Below the pieces are notes generated by a model. The model had not been told where the DNA came from. It was given only the letters and a program-made list of their open reading frames with translations, and ran no database searches. DNA of 64,000 bases from assembly GCF_030413615.1 (NCBI RefSeq), contig NZ_CP129236.1, positions 728,001 to 792,000 of the forward strand, read 5' to 3'. The stretch's first letter is position 1, and every line of letters starts with the position of its first letter. Of this stretch, positions 15,719-24,206 are shown piece by piece. The translations under genes and the position numbers were made by a program. This DNA is from Planococcus shixiaomingii. GTDB lineage: Bacteria > Bacillota > Bacilli > Bacillales_A > Planococcaceae.

Positions 15719-18280
15719 TTGGAATTACAAAATGAAATTTGGAATTGGACTAATCGATTGCCTAATTGGCATAGCGATTTACTTAGAAGATTATACGAAA
15801 AGGGAAAATTAAACGAAGTTGATCAATCTGAAGTAATAGACAATATCTTAGAAAGCGTTGGTTTAGCGAATAGAAAAGTTTCAATGTCGAAATTAATTAA
15901 AGAGCAAATACCTAATAAAAGAGCTAATAGTCAAGTCAAAATTAAATCCTTAAGTAATCTAGAAAATATATCTGCAATAGATAGACGGAGTGTTATGGAT
16001 TTTAATACAGAGGGGTTAACAATAATTTACGGAGATAACTCTGCGGGGAAATCGAGTTATGCAAGGGTATTGAAACAAGCATGCCGAGCAGCTGATAATA
16101 ATTCGAAGATTCATCCCAATATTTACGAACCACAAGGAAAAGTTGGTACAGTCCAAATAAATATTATTGCAGAAGATGGAGTAAGTAAGACGATTTATCG
16201 GGAAGTAAACACTTCACCGGAAAAACTGACTTCTCATTTTAGTATTTTCGATAGTGAATGTGCAAAAATATATACAGAAGAAGAAAATGATGTCGTATTT
16301 ATACCTACTGAATTACAGATATTCAATCTACTTGCAATCGAACAAAATAGTTTAAGAAAAATAATTACTGAAGAAAAAGAAGCGATGTTACAGACTACTC
16401 CAGACATATCTCATATTAATCAAGAAACAGCTGTAAGAAGGTTTCTTGATTCAATTAGTCACAAAACATTTCATTCAGACGTGGATGAAGTATGCAGATT
16501 CACTTTAAATGAACAAAAGCGTTTAACAGAAATTGAAGAAGATATTAGAGTGCTTTCTCACTCAAATCCAGAAAAGCATTTGAAAGAATTAGAAAGAAAT
16601 ATAAGTGATGTCTCTATATTAAAAGAAAGCCTAATGGATATTAGTAGTAAACTAACCAAAGAAAATATGGAACAGTTTATATCACACCATGACAAATTTT
16701 TAAACGCAAAAGAAACGTTAGAAATCGAAAAAGACTTTGCTTTTAATAAACAACCCTTAGCGGGAGTTGGATCAAATCCATGGATGAACTTATGGAATGC
16801 AGCAAAAGAATTTAATAATATTGCATATCCGGAAAAAAAATTCCCGAATACTACTGAGAATGCTGAATGTTTATTATGTCAGCAGGTGTTAAAAGAAGAA
16901 TCAAAAAACAGATTAAATAATTTTGAAGAATTCATCCAAAGTACTTTTACTCAGGAAAAAAATCGATGGGACAAGCTTCGAAAAGAGTATATAACTACAA
17001 TTAAGTCATTACCATTTGAAGAAGTAGAAAACGCTTCAATTAGGAAATTTTTAAACCAAGAAGATTTTGATTTAGAAATTCTTATTGAGAAATTTATTCG
17101 CTCAGTATTTAAGGCGAAATCAGAACTTCTGAAAGCAGAAGAAAACAAAAAGGTAAACTTGCTAGAATTGGAAAAAAATCCACTAATTCAAATTAATAAT
17201 TGGATCAAACTTAATAGTCATGAACTAGAACGTCTTAGAAAATTATCAGCTTCTGATGGCAAAGAATTATTGCAGAAAGAAAGACAAGAATTATTAGCGA
17301 AACAAGAGGCCAATAAAAAAATAGAAGAAATCTATAAAATTGTTGATATCAGAAAAAATGAGGATAAGTACAAAAAGGCAATTGGGTTACTATATACTAC
17401 CAAGATTACAATGAAGTACAAGGAGTTATCAAACGCATATATTACTGATAATTTTAAAGAACAAATTAAGAAGGAATTAAAATCTCTTCGGTGCGATAAT
17501 GTTTTGTTCGACTTAAAAAGCAGAGGAGTAAAGGGGCAAACTAAAATTAAATTGTCAATAAATTCTAATATCAATCCGAAACTAAAAGAGATATTTAGTG
17601 AAGGTGAACAAAAAGCTTTATCCTTAGCATTTTTTCTGGCAGAAGTTTCGTCGTTAAATCATAATGGTGGAATAATTTTAGATGATCCTGTATCTTCTTT
17701 TGACCAAGGAAGAAGAGAATATGCTGCGAAGAGAATTATTGAAGAAGCCGAGAAGAGACAAGTAATTGTTTTTACACATGATATTGTGTTTTTACATACT
17801 TTGCAAAAGCTAGGCAAACTAAGAAAGACAAGTTTAAGTTGTAATGTTGTTCGAAGAGTCAATCAAACAGCTGGAGTGATCACAAAAGATTTTCCATGGG
17901 TTGCTCAACCTATTAATAAAAGAATTAAGTATTTGAGAAATGAGTTACAAACAATGAGTAAAAAAGAAGTTGAATTTGATCCTAATAAATATCACTTTGA
18001 AGTTAAGACTTGGTATTCTTTATTAAGAGAGGGGTGGGAGCGGTCTATTGAAGAGCTAATGTTTGGAGGAGTAATTGAGCGTTTTGATGCAAGTATAAAA
18101 ACTCTGCAATTAAAAAATGCTAAAATTACTGATGATTTAATTCAACAAGTTCAAGAAGGTATGACAATAGCGTCAAACATGGTTCATGATGAATCACCAG
18201 CCATAGGTAGATTAGTACCTAGTATTGAGGAAATGGAAGATGATTTATTGAAATTGGAAAGTTTTAAAAATAGTTTTTAA
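15719..18280 (+). CDS. Large zinc-hook AAA_13-type ATPase of a defence island
   Basis: SMC/Rad50-like ATPase of about 853 aa. The TTG at 15719 lies 9 bases after AAAGGA; the ATG at 15710 overlaps that site. An N-terminal domain (WNWTNRLPNWHSDLLRRLYE) is typical of AAA_13 proteins. Then come Walker A GDNSAGKSS (105-113), a long coiled coil with CxxC zinc hook C384/C387 (ECLLCQQ), a second coil, signature SEGEQKA (627-633), Walker B IILDDPVSSFD (D655, D656) and H-loop FTHD. The C-terminal region has R770-x3-E774 (LREGWER) and H823 (NMVHDES), an arrangement reminiscent of PrrC/RloC anticodon nucleases. It is probably a one-gene anti-phage protein; tRNA cleavage is a hypothesis. Confidence 0.85.
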   Translation: MELQNEIWNWTNRLPNWHSDLLRRLYEKGKLNEVDQSEVIDNILESVGLANRKVSMSKLIKEQIPNKRANSQVKIKSLSNLENISAIDRRSVMDFNTEGLTIIYGDNSAGKSSYARVLKQACRAADNNSKIHPNIYEPQGKVGTVQINIIAEDGVSKTIYREVNTSPEKLTSHFSIFDSECAKIYTEEENDVVFIPTELQIFNLLAIEQNSLRKIITEEKEAMLQTTPDISHINQETAVRRFLDSISHKTFHSDVDEVCRFTLNEQKRLTEIEEDIRVLSHSNPEKHLKELERNISDVSILKESLMDISSKLTKENMEQFISHHDKFLNAKETLEIEKDFAFNKQPLAGVGSNPWMNLWNAAKEFNNIAYPEKKFPNTTENAECLLCQQVLKEESKNRLNNFEEFIQSTFTQEKNRWDKLRKEYITTIKSLPFEEVENASIRKFLNQEDFDLEILIEKFIRSVFKAKSELLKAEENKKVNLLELEKNPLIQINNWIKLNSHELERLRKLSASDGKELLQKERQELLAKQEANKKIEEIYKIVDIRKNEDKYKKAIGLLYTTKITMKYKELSNAYITDNFKEQIKKELKSLRCDNVLFDLKSRGVKGQTKIKLSINSNINPKLKEIFSEGEQKALSLAFFLAEVSSLNHNGGIILDDPVSSFDQGRREYAAKRIIEEAEKRQVIVFTHDIVFLHTLQKLGKLRKTSLSCNVVRRVNQTAGVITKDFPWVAQPINKRIKYLRNELQTMSKKEVEFDPNKYHFEVKTWYSLLREGWERSIEELMFGGVIERFDASIKTLQLKNAKITDDLIQQVQEGMTIASNMVHDESPAIGRLVPSIEEMEDDLLKLESFKNSF

Positions 18281-18289
18281 AAATGTAAA

Positions 18290-18418
18290 TTGTCATTTCA
18301 AGTCGAACACCGTAAGAAATTCAACAATACCCCAAACGGAGTATTGTTGAATAAATCGCATCCCTATGTCCCACGCAATTCCATCTATTTAAGAAACCTG
18401 CATGAAGTATTCAAATAA
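18290..18418 (+). pseudogene. Possible gene remnant (C-terminal 42 codons)
   Basis: The frame reads SFQVEHRKKFNNTPNGVLLN and continues KSHPYVPRNSIYLRNLHEVFK before TAA at 18416. Composition is protein-like, but there is no ribosome binding site and no ATG or GTG start. It begins 10 bases after the AAA_13 gene and may be the tail of a lost gene. A perfect 12-bp inverted repeat (18319-18330 and 18341-18352) lies inside it. Family not recognised. Confidence 0.35.
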
Positions 18419-18832
18419 TCCAGCAACGGAGAGGATTCTTCATGTATTTTTATGTCTTGGCGTAAATAGTGATAAATATATGGAATATAAGTAAAATATG
18501 GATATTTATGTAATTAAAAACTATCCTTTGTCTTGGACATTTTTTCACTATCAATTTTATTTATTGTCCCTGAATTACGGCATTTCCAAGATGCAGATCT
18601 TTTCTTGCACTCCCTCCCAATCCCGGATAAAATTCAAAGTTCGTGGCCCTAAGAAAGAAACAAGTCTAATAAATTCTGATAATTTGATTGCATGCGAAAG
18701 AAACCCCGACCTCGTGAACACAGGATTCACGAGGATGAAGTTTTGCTGTTTATGAAAAAAGTGGAATTGACATAAATTGTGCCGCTCCCAAGGAAGCGAT
18801 ATTAAAATTAATAAACTAGTATAATTCTAGCA
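18419..18832. other. A/T-rich spacer with one hairpin
   Basis: About 410 bases without a supported gene. A 9-bp hairpin (CCTCGTGAA at 18710, TTCACGAGG at 18726) is the only clear structure; it has no T run. An open frame at 18498-18755 has no ribosome binding site or recognisable sequence. Confidence 0.4.
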
Positions 18833-19582
18833 CTATACCAGTTCTAAACAATTTTCTAATAATGAGTTTTCAAGGCAGCTAAACTCGTCATCCCAGAAGT
18901 CTAATTCAATTAAAATATTTTTACACCAATAAAAGATATCATCATTTATAATAACTGTGGCTACTGTAGCTGCATAGTCTTTTTGAGGCAAACCTTGTCT
19001 GAGAAGAGACTTTAGCCCATTAATCACCATATTTTTACGGCGAGTACTTGTACTTATACCCTGATAGTATTCACTTAGATTATCGGAAATTTTTTCAAGA
19101 GACTCATGGATATTATTCCCAATCATAAACCTGGATTGTACTAACCTTTCTGTATCATTTAGATATAATACGTCAATGGTATTTCGGCCTGTTTGATCTT
19201 TTGATTTCAAACGATAATTCTTCATAGCAATATGCACTTTGGGATCGTCTATGCATGGATTAATAATATATTCTATATTAGGATCATGCTCTCCTTTATT
19301 AAGGTTACATCTTTTACAAGAGGGTAGAAGATTATCCCAATCTACCACTAAATCAGGATAATATTTTTTGGGAAGAAAGTGTTCTACTTCCATATACTTA
19401 CTTTCCTCTTTGATGTTACATTCACAGTAACAGCACTTTTCTTTTGATAATTCTAACAATGCCAATTTAATATATGTTTGACTCCAAACATTTGAACCAT
19501 TAAGTTTGTATTCACTGACTAAATCAGCAACTGTTTGATCAGTTAACTGAGTAGGTTTTGGGTTTCTAATTAACTTAATCAT
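18833..19582 (-). CDS. ptuB: Septu-like HNH endonuclease (PtuB family)
   Basis: 249 aa. It has the PtuB-type HNH layout: KCCYCE (first CxxC), then YMEVEHFLPKKYYPDLVVDW with the catalytic-type His, then DNLLPSCKRCNLNKG (second CxxC). The N-terminal MIKLIRNPKPTQLTDQT segment is also usual for this group. In Septu the HNH protein acts with the PtuA ATPase to restrict phage. Its ATG overlaps the ATPase stop by one base (TAATG), a strong sign of coupled translation. PtuB-like HNH proteins also occur with retrons; no reverse transcriptase is present here. Confidence 0.85.
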   Translation of the reverse strand: MIKLIRNPKPTQLTDQTVADLVSEYKLNGSNVWSQTYIKLALLELSKEKCCYCECNIKEESKYMEVEHFLPKKYYPDLVVDWDNLLPSCKRCNLNKGEHDPNIEYIINPCIDDPKVHIAMKNYRLKSKDQTGRNTIDVLYLNDTERLVQSRFMIGNNIHESLEKISDNLSEYYQGISTSTRRKNMVINGLKSLLRQGLPQKDYAATVATVIINDDIFYWCKNILIELDFWDDEFSCLENSLLENCLELV

Positions 19583-20769
19583 TAAATGCCACCACCAATA
19601 GCAGCTAATTGGATTTCCAAGATTTTTTTTAGAGGATTCCTTGGATGCAACATTAAATCCAATACTTTATAAGCGTTTATTGCACTGTCAACGTCTTCTT
19701 TATCTAATGCCTCTTCAAAATCCTTTAGTATATTAATATAAGTATCTGAACGTGTCTCTTCTAATCCCATAACGTCTTTTAAGATTTCTTCTACTGTCCA
19801 TCCTTGATAACCAAATTCGCTACTCGGTAAATCACGTACATATACCATATTTTCTTCATTTATTCCCAAGGCAATTAATTCGTTTGGTTCTGCAGTCTGA
19901 ATCATGTGAGGACTGTGAGTAGTAAGAATAATTTGTGCTTTAGGTACTACTTCTTTAAAAACTTGGATTAATTTAGACTGCCATTGAGGATGAAGATGTA
20001 AATCTGCTTCATCTATTAAAATTAATCCATCGAAATTGGTTACATTGAGACCTGGATTTTTAAATCTATATTCAATCTGTTTAATTAGGCCAAGTAACAA
20101 AATCAATACTGATTTATACCCTGACGACAAATACTCAAAATATATATCTTTACCAAAAGCTGATAACAAGATTTCATGAGTATCTGGTATAACAGCTTTA
20201 AATGAAACGTTAGGGTCAATTATTCCAAAGCACTTTTTAGCTAATTCTAAATTTTGGACTTGGTACTCTTTTAATAATCCTGGATGGGCTGACCACATAA
20301 ATCGACTAAGGAACCAACTTTTAATATTATTAGGTGATGTTCCTAGAGAAGCAGTTTCATTAGCTACTACATGGATTTCTTGTACTGGATCTTTTGAAAT
20401 AGCCGAAACTTCTATATAGTCTAATTGCCGATTAGACTTAAATACCAATACATTTAATAAATGATCTTGGAACGGATGAAGTGGGTATTCGCCTTGTTCA
20501 GCTGGATGAAAAAAGTTTCTAACAAATGTCCTTGATTCGTTTGACTCTTGATCCGATAACGAAATTGTCCAACTACCAGAATCATATTTAGAATTCCTTC
20601 TCAATGTTTTAGAACCGTAACGTGCAAAAGAGTGACTTATACATTCTAAAATTGTTGTTTTACCGACACCGTTTGGACCACATATTAAGTTCATGCCAGG
20701 ATTGAAGGAGATTTCTAGCTGATCAATTCCTCCAATTGCATTAATGGAGATTTTTTCGATTTTTGTCAT
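19582..20769 (-). CDS. ptuA: Septu-like AAA/ABC ATPase (PtuA family)
   Basis: 395 aa; the ATG at 20769 (MTKIEKISINAIGGIDQLEI) follows AAGGTGG at 7 bases, whereas a frame from 20811 has no such site. Walker A is GPNGVGKTT, the signature is LSSGYKSVL, Walker B is LILIDEADLHLHPQWQ and the H-loop THSPHM; all appear intact. This OLD/RecF-like domain is the ATPase partner of the HNH nuclease immediately downstream. The C-terminal about 90 residues (EVLDLMLHPRNPLKKILE region) are helical. Together the two genes match the type I Septu layout. Anti-phage function is inferred from the family. Confidence 0.85.
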   Translation of the reverse strand: MTKIEKISINAIGGIDQLEISFNPGMNLICGPNGVGKTTILECISHSFARYGSKTLRRNSKYDSGSWTISLSDQESNESRTFVRNFFHPAEQGEYPLHPFQDHLLNVLVFKSNRQLDYIEVSAISKDPVQEIHVVANETASLGTSPNNIKSWFLSRFMWSAHPGLLKEYQVQNLELAKKCFGIIDPNVSFKAVIPDTHEILLSAFGKDIYFEYLSSGYKSVLILLLGLIKQIEYRFKNPGLNVTNFDGLILIDEADLHLHPQWQSKLIQVFKEVVPKAQIILTTHSPHMIQTAEPNELIALGINEENMVYVRDLPSSEFGYQGWTVEEILKDVMGLEETRSDTYINILKDFEEALDKEDVDSAINAYKVLDLMLHPRNPLKKILEIQLAAIGGGI

Positions 20770-21379
20770 AACAGCCACCTTCGCCTTGCATTTTTTACTA
20801 AATAATACCATAAATGAAAGATGTTCGTAAACTTATAAAAAAGAAACATACCGGTATAAGGTGCTTCCCAGAGGAAGAAACAATTCTAAACGATTTTGAC
20901 AATACACGACCATTTATACCTTATACGTAGCCACACCGGATACTTCAACATTTTGGGAAAGGTTTTTTCTTTTTATTCATCGGAACAAATTGTAGGGAAT
21001 TTTCTCGCTCGCTGGAAAGCTTAATTATTAAAGTCAAAACATTATAAGCTTCTCCTATTACATTGAAGCTCGATGAGCTGAAATTAATAGCGGCTCAAAT
21101 CAAAAATTAAAAGGAAAGATGGAGGGCGTGCTACTTCAGAATGACGGGGCCACTTGTTAAGCCTCTAGGGATTGGAGTGATTGCCGCTTCTGAATTATAA
21201 AATTGAAATAAAAATGAAATGTAATAAAAGAAATAGATTGTTAGTAACGGTCTCTTAAGTTATCTTTAATTTAAGAGATATTTAAAATTTAATCTAAAAA
21301 GATTAATATTCCCAACTATTCCTGTTTTAAATAAAAATTATAATTAAATGAAAAATCGGTTAAAGGAGAAAAATCATAA
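20770..21379. other. Spacer between divergent defence modules
   Basis: 610 bases separating Septu (-) from the ATPase/nuclease-like pair (+). It contains repeat A (20879-21004). The last 150 bases are extremely A/T-rich and should hold the promoter of the plus-strand pair; AAAGGAG stands just before the ATG at 21380. No gene is supported. Confidence 0.5.
20879..21004 (+). repeat. Dispersed repeat A (pair of repeat B at 33288)
   Basis: Both copies begin AAC(A/G)(A/G)TTCTAAACGA.TTTGACA and continue with shared blocks (TTGGGAAAGG / TTGGAAAGGA; AAATTGTAGGGAATT / AAATTGTGTGGAATT) over about 125 bases. A shorter match to the central part (CGACAATACACTACAATTGA) is at 23441-23460. No coding capacity or transposon end is evident. 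Confidence 0.55.
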
Positions 21380-22726
21380 ATGGAATTATTAATTGAAAAC
21401 ATTGGATTGGTTAATAGAGCTCAAATAAAGTTAGATGGCTTAACAGTCATTGCTGGAGAAAATGATACAGGCAAAAGTACAGTTGGAAAAGCTATTTTTT
21501 CTATAATAAAAGGGATGAACAGCCACCATAGGGATTTTAAAGAAGATAAGTTTTCTCAAATTGATGATGTAATTGACAATATTTATTTTAAAGTTCGGGA
21601 TATTTCTAATAAGTCCAATCATAGAGAATCAACTGAATTTTCGAGAACTCTTTATCCGCCTGAAATACGTAGAGTTTTACTCAAATATTTCAACGTAGAA
21701 GATTATGAAATGATTTCAAACTATTTAGTTTCTTATAAAGAAAGTATTCATTTAGAGTTAGACAAGTTAGAAGCTTCAGAGGAGTCGAGGACGGAAGTTC
21801 ATTTATTACAAGATAAATTAGATTCTTTATTACAGAACGCACAAGATCGAGATAATTATATTTACAGATCTATAAGATTAGCTCTCAAATCGGAATTTGG
21901 ATCTGATTTGTCAAATAAGTTTACTGAAGAACATTCAAAAATTGTCTATTACGAAAATGGTGAAAGAATTTTTGATGGAAATGTAGTAGATGGCATTATA
22001 AAAAGCGCTTCATTTTCTTTAACACCACTAGAAATAGAAGATGTGACCTATATTGAATCACCTTTAATCTTGCAAATGTATAAAATGGTAGCAAGTTCAA
22101 ATATTTTTATAAATGCTTCAAAATTAAATAGAATAAAAAGAAATAATAAAGGACCAATTCCTTTCCATATGAAAGATTTAATTTCAAAAATGTCTAACTC
22201 TACATATTATGAAGTTGAATTCGAGGACTCAAATTTAAAAATAATAGAAGAAATTAGCTCCATAATTGGTGGAGAAACTATATTTGATAAGGACAGTGAC
22301 GAATTTATTTTTGAAAAAGGTATAAACGGAAAACAGTATTCGTTTAATACTTCTAATGTGGCTTCCGGAATAAAATCTTTTAGTATGATTCAAATGTTGT
22401 TAAAATCCCAATCAATTAATCCTAGAAGTATATTAATTTTAGATGAGCCTGAGATTCATTTACACCCCAAATGGCAAATTAGATACTGTGAAATATTGGT
22501 TAAGTTAGCAGAGAGGGGCATTAAGGTTTTAGTAAACTCACATAGCCCTTATATTATACAGGCGTTAAAAGTACTGAGTGAAAAATACGAAATTGAAGAA
22601 AAAACTAATTTCTATTTAGCTGAAAAAAATGAAAATGGAAGCTCGTTAATTTCAAATGTGAACGAAGATCTGAATTCTGTATTTAAAAAATTGTCTGATC
22701 CATTACAAAGCTTAGTATGGGAGTAA
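21380..22726 (+). CDS. AAA ATPase of an unassigned two-gene defence module
   Basis: 448-aa OLD/RecF-like ATPase (AAA_15/AAA_21 type), cytoplasmic. Walker A GENDTGKST begins at residue 26. A helical insertion of about 250 residues follows, and then SGIKSFSMIQMLL, which stands in the place of the ABC signature. Walker B is LILDEPEIHLHPKWQ (D355, E356) and the H-loop NSHSPYII. No Toprim, HNH or other nuclease domain follows the ATPase, so activity should come from the partner gene 6 bases downstream. Gene order and size do not match Gabija, Septu or retron ATPases that I know. Confidence 0.85.
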   Translation: MELLIENIGLVNRAQIKLDGLTVIAGENDTGKSTVGKAIFSIIKGMNSHHRDFKEDKFSQIDDVIDNIYFKVRDISNKSNHRESTEFSRTLYPPEIRRVLLKYFNVEDYEMISNYLVSYKESIHLELDKLEASEESRTEVHLLQDKLDSLLQNAQDRDNYIYRSIRLALKSEFGSDLSNKFTEEHSKIVYYENGERIFDGNVVDGIIKSASFSLTPLEIEDVTYIESPLILQMYKMVASSNIFINASKLNRIKRNNKGPIPFHMKDLISKMSNSTYYEVEFEDSNLKIIEEISSIIGGETIFDKDSDEFIFEKGINGKQYSFNTSNVASGIKSFSMIQMLLKSQSINPRSILILDEPEIHLHPKWQIRYCEILVKLAERGIKVLVNSHSPYIIQALKVLSEKYEIEEKTNFYLAEKNENGSSLISNVNEDLNSVFKKLSDPLQSLVWE

Positions 22727-22732
22727 ATGGTA

Positions 22733-23401
22733 ATGTTAACTAATTTCTTAAATAAAGGCATCCAACTAAATATTTTTGAGTTAAAGGCACTAAAAAACCT
22801 AGAAGGTAGTTGCGCTAATAAAGCGAATTTGGAAGTAATTGATTATGATAAAGTAAAAGAAAAAATATACTCATTAATGAATGGTCCAGGAAATAGATTG
22901 AAATTTAACCAACCAAAATCATGTGATGCTTTAAAAATATTGCCGGCTCAATTTAGATTAGATTTTATTGAAATAAAGGGAATAAAAGATTTTTGTGACA
23001 ATTTACAAGAAAAAGCGAAAATCGAGGCAGATGAAAAAATTGAAGCCCAAGTCCAAAAATTTAATTTGGAAAATAAAATCGAACAAAGTTTAGACTTATT
23101 TAAATTATTATTGCAAATTACCCAATTCGAAGTAAATAATACTGTAAAAGAAGAGATTTTGAATAATGCATTAAAAAAGTATATTGTGGTAATTGATGAG
23201 GAAATTGAAGAAGATTATGCTAAGCAAATTGCTGTCAGTTTGGATTTTTTAAGTACCGCTTCCAATTACAAAAATGAAGTAATAATTAAATTGCAAGAAT
23301 CTATTGATGGAATTGAAACTGTTAAAATTTCAAAACCAGTATTGATGAGCCATTCTAAAATTGATCAGTATTATGAAGGAATTGGTAGTGCTGTTTCATA
23401 A
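22733..23401 (+). CDS. Partner protein with PD-(D/E)XK-like motif
   Basis: 222 aa, family not recognised. The ATG at 22733 lies 9 bases after GGGAG; an ATG at 22727 is too close to it. Residues 62-82 contain K-S-C-D-A-L, then a short beta-like stretch, then FIEIKG: D65, E80 and K82 in the spacing D-x14-E-x-K. This fits motifs II and III of PD-(D/E)XK nucleases, and many such enzymes have the same hydrophobic FIE(I/L)K strand. The rest is helical (long Glu/Lys-rich stretches). With the ATPase it probably forms the effector of an anti-phage module. The nuclease assignment rests on this motif only. Confidence 0.7.
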   Translation: MLTNFLNKGIQLNIFELKALKNLEGSCANKANLEVIDYDKVKEKIYSLMNGPGNRLKFNQPKSCDALKILPAQFRLDFIEIKGIKDFCDNLQEKAKIEADEKIEAQVQKFNLENKIEQSLDLFKLLLQITQFEVNNTVKEEILNNALKKYIVVIDEEIEEDYAKQIAVSLDFLSTASNYKNEVIIKLQESIDGIETVKISKPVLMSHSKIDQYYEGIGSAVS

Positions 23402-23440
23402 AAATCACGTCTATGGTAAAGAAACGATTGTATAGAATTT

Positions 23441-23460
23441 CGACAATACACTACAATTGA
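23441..23460 (+). repeat. Partial match to dispersed repeats A and B
   Basis: CGACAATACACTACAATTGA matches the centre of repeat B (TGACAATACACTACAATTTT) at 33306-33325. It lies at the right edge of the A/T-rich island, just before duplicated flanking sequence begins. Confidence 0.4.
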
Positions 23461-23494
23461 TTGCAGTAACGAGAACCGTTTCCCTGTGTCAAAC

Positions 23495-23860
23495 CCAATT
23501 CAGTTTATTTACTTCAATTGCATCAAGAAAAAGCCGTATCCACTGACCTCAAAGGTTAACGGATACGGCTTTCCTGTGTTTATCTGTGAAATAACTAGTT
23601 ATAAAATCTGAAAGCCATTCATTAAAGTAACTGCTGTGCCAGCAACCGGTAGACATCCAACCGTTTTTCCAGGGAATGCGGGATGCTGCAGATCATGGCT
23701 TCTTCAAAACCGTATTCGATTTGCTCCCGCTGCAATTGATCTGCCACGTCTTTAGCGGAGCCGACTAAATGGATTTTGCGACTTGCCAGGATTTGCATGC
23801 GGTCCATTTCCGTCAATGCGGAATTTTGTGCTTCTTCGGGTGTCATGAGCGGCATGATGC
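23495..23860 (-). pseudogene. 3' relic of an LLM-class monooxygenase gene with its terminator
   Basis: The minus strand encodes the last 78 or so codons (IMPLMTPEEAQNSALTEMDR ... RLLAQQLL) of the flavin monooxygenase intact at 25477-26469, with only a few residue changes. The flanking terminator (23528-23573) is the same as the one at 25384-25426. Homology stops sharply near 23860, in the codons before IMPLM. The fragment lacks a start and the FMN-binding N-terminal half, so it is not functional. Confidence 0.85.
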
Positions 23861-23869
23861 TGGAAGCGG

Positions 23870-23998
23870 GGGGAATTAAAGTTGGTCAAGACTGAAGAAT
23901 CATCTGAAAGGAAGAGCATCTGGAGCAACTCTTCCTTTGATAGCGATTATTGAACTCAGTCTTACGAATCTTTGTACTGATACCGCGATGCCAACTGA
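23870..23998 (+). pseudogene. 3' relic of the membrane-protein gene at 26808
   Basis: In frame this reads GELKLVKTEESSERKSIWSN, continues SSFDSDY, stop, TQSYESLY, stop, YRDAN, stop. It matches the C-terminal 42 residues of the intact protein encoded at 26808-27602, with two internal TGA codons. A matching terminator follows in both places. It abuts the LLM relic after only about 10 bases, so the two form an internally deleted copy of the 25.4-27.7 kb block. Confidence 0.8.
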
Positions 23999-24037
23999 AA
24001 AAGCCGCCTTAGTTTACTATAGGGCGGCTTTTTTTTT
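23999..24037 (+). terminator. Terminator retained after the relic
   Basis: AAGCCGCC (24001-24008) pairs with GGGCGGCTT (24022-24030) and is followed by eight T. The sequence after it (TTCGGAGAGTCTAC) also resembles that after the intact gene's terminator at 27645. Confidence 0.8.
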
Positions 24038-24206
24038 CGGAGAGTCTACCACATGGAAGTGAAGATCCCTTACAGATCCATTCTTCTGTCCGAGCTGCAA
24101 TTCTTGGCTCGTGATCGGAAAGAAAAAGTAAAATGATTGTATATATATCGAATAATATTTAGCGCAAGCTGAATTCCTCCAGAGCGATGCTAGGGGAATG
24201 ATTTTC

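Noticed and set aside
15719..18280. Direct naming as RloC
   Set aside because: The zinc hook and RxxxE...H set are suggestive, but the N-terminal domain belongs to the wider AAA_13 group, so the name is withheld.
18319..18352. Terminator of the AAA_13 gene
   Set aside because: A perfect 12-bp hairpin, but no T run follows and it lies within a protein-like frame.
18498..18755. 85-aa open frame in the defence island
   Set aside because: No ribosome binding site, odd composition, spans a hairpin, and resembles no protein.
18833..20811. Retron Ec78-like system instead of Septu
   Set aside because: The ATPase and HNH genes are present but no reverse transcriptase or msr/msd-like sequence is seen nearby.
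20900..20932. TTGACA promoter inside repeat A
   Set aside because: The nearest TATAC-like -10 is about 20 bases away and repeats A and B face no shared gene type.
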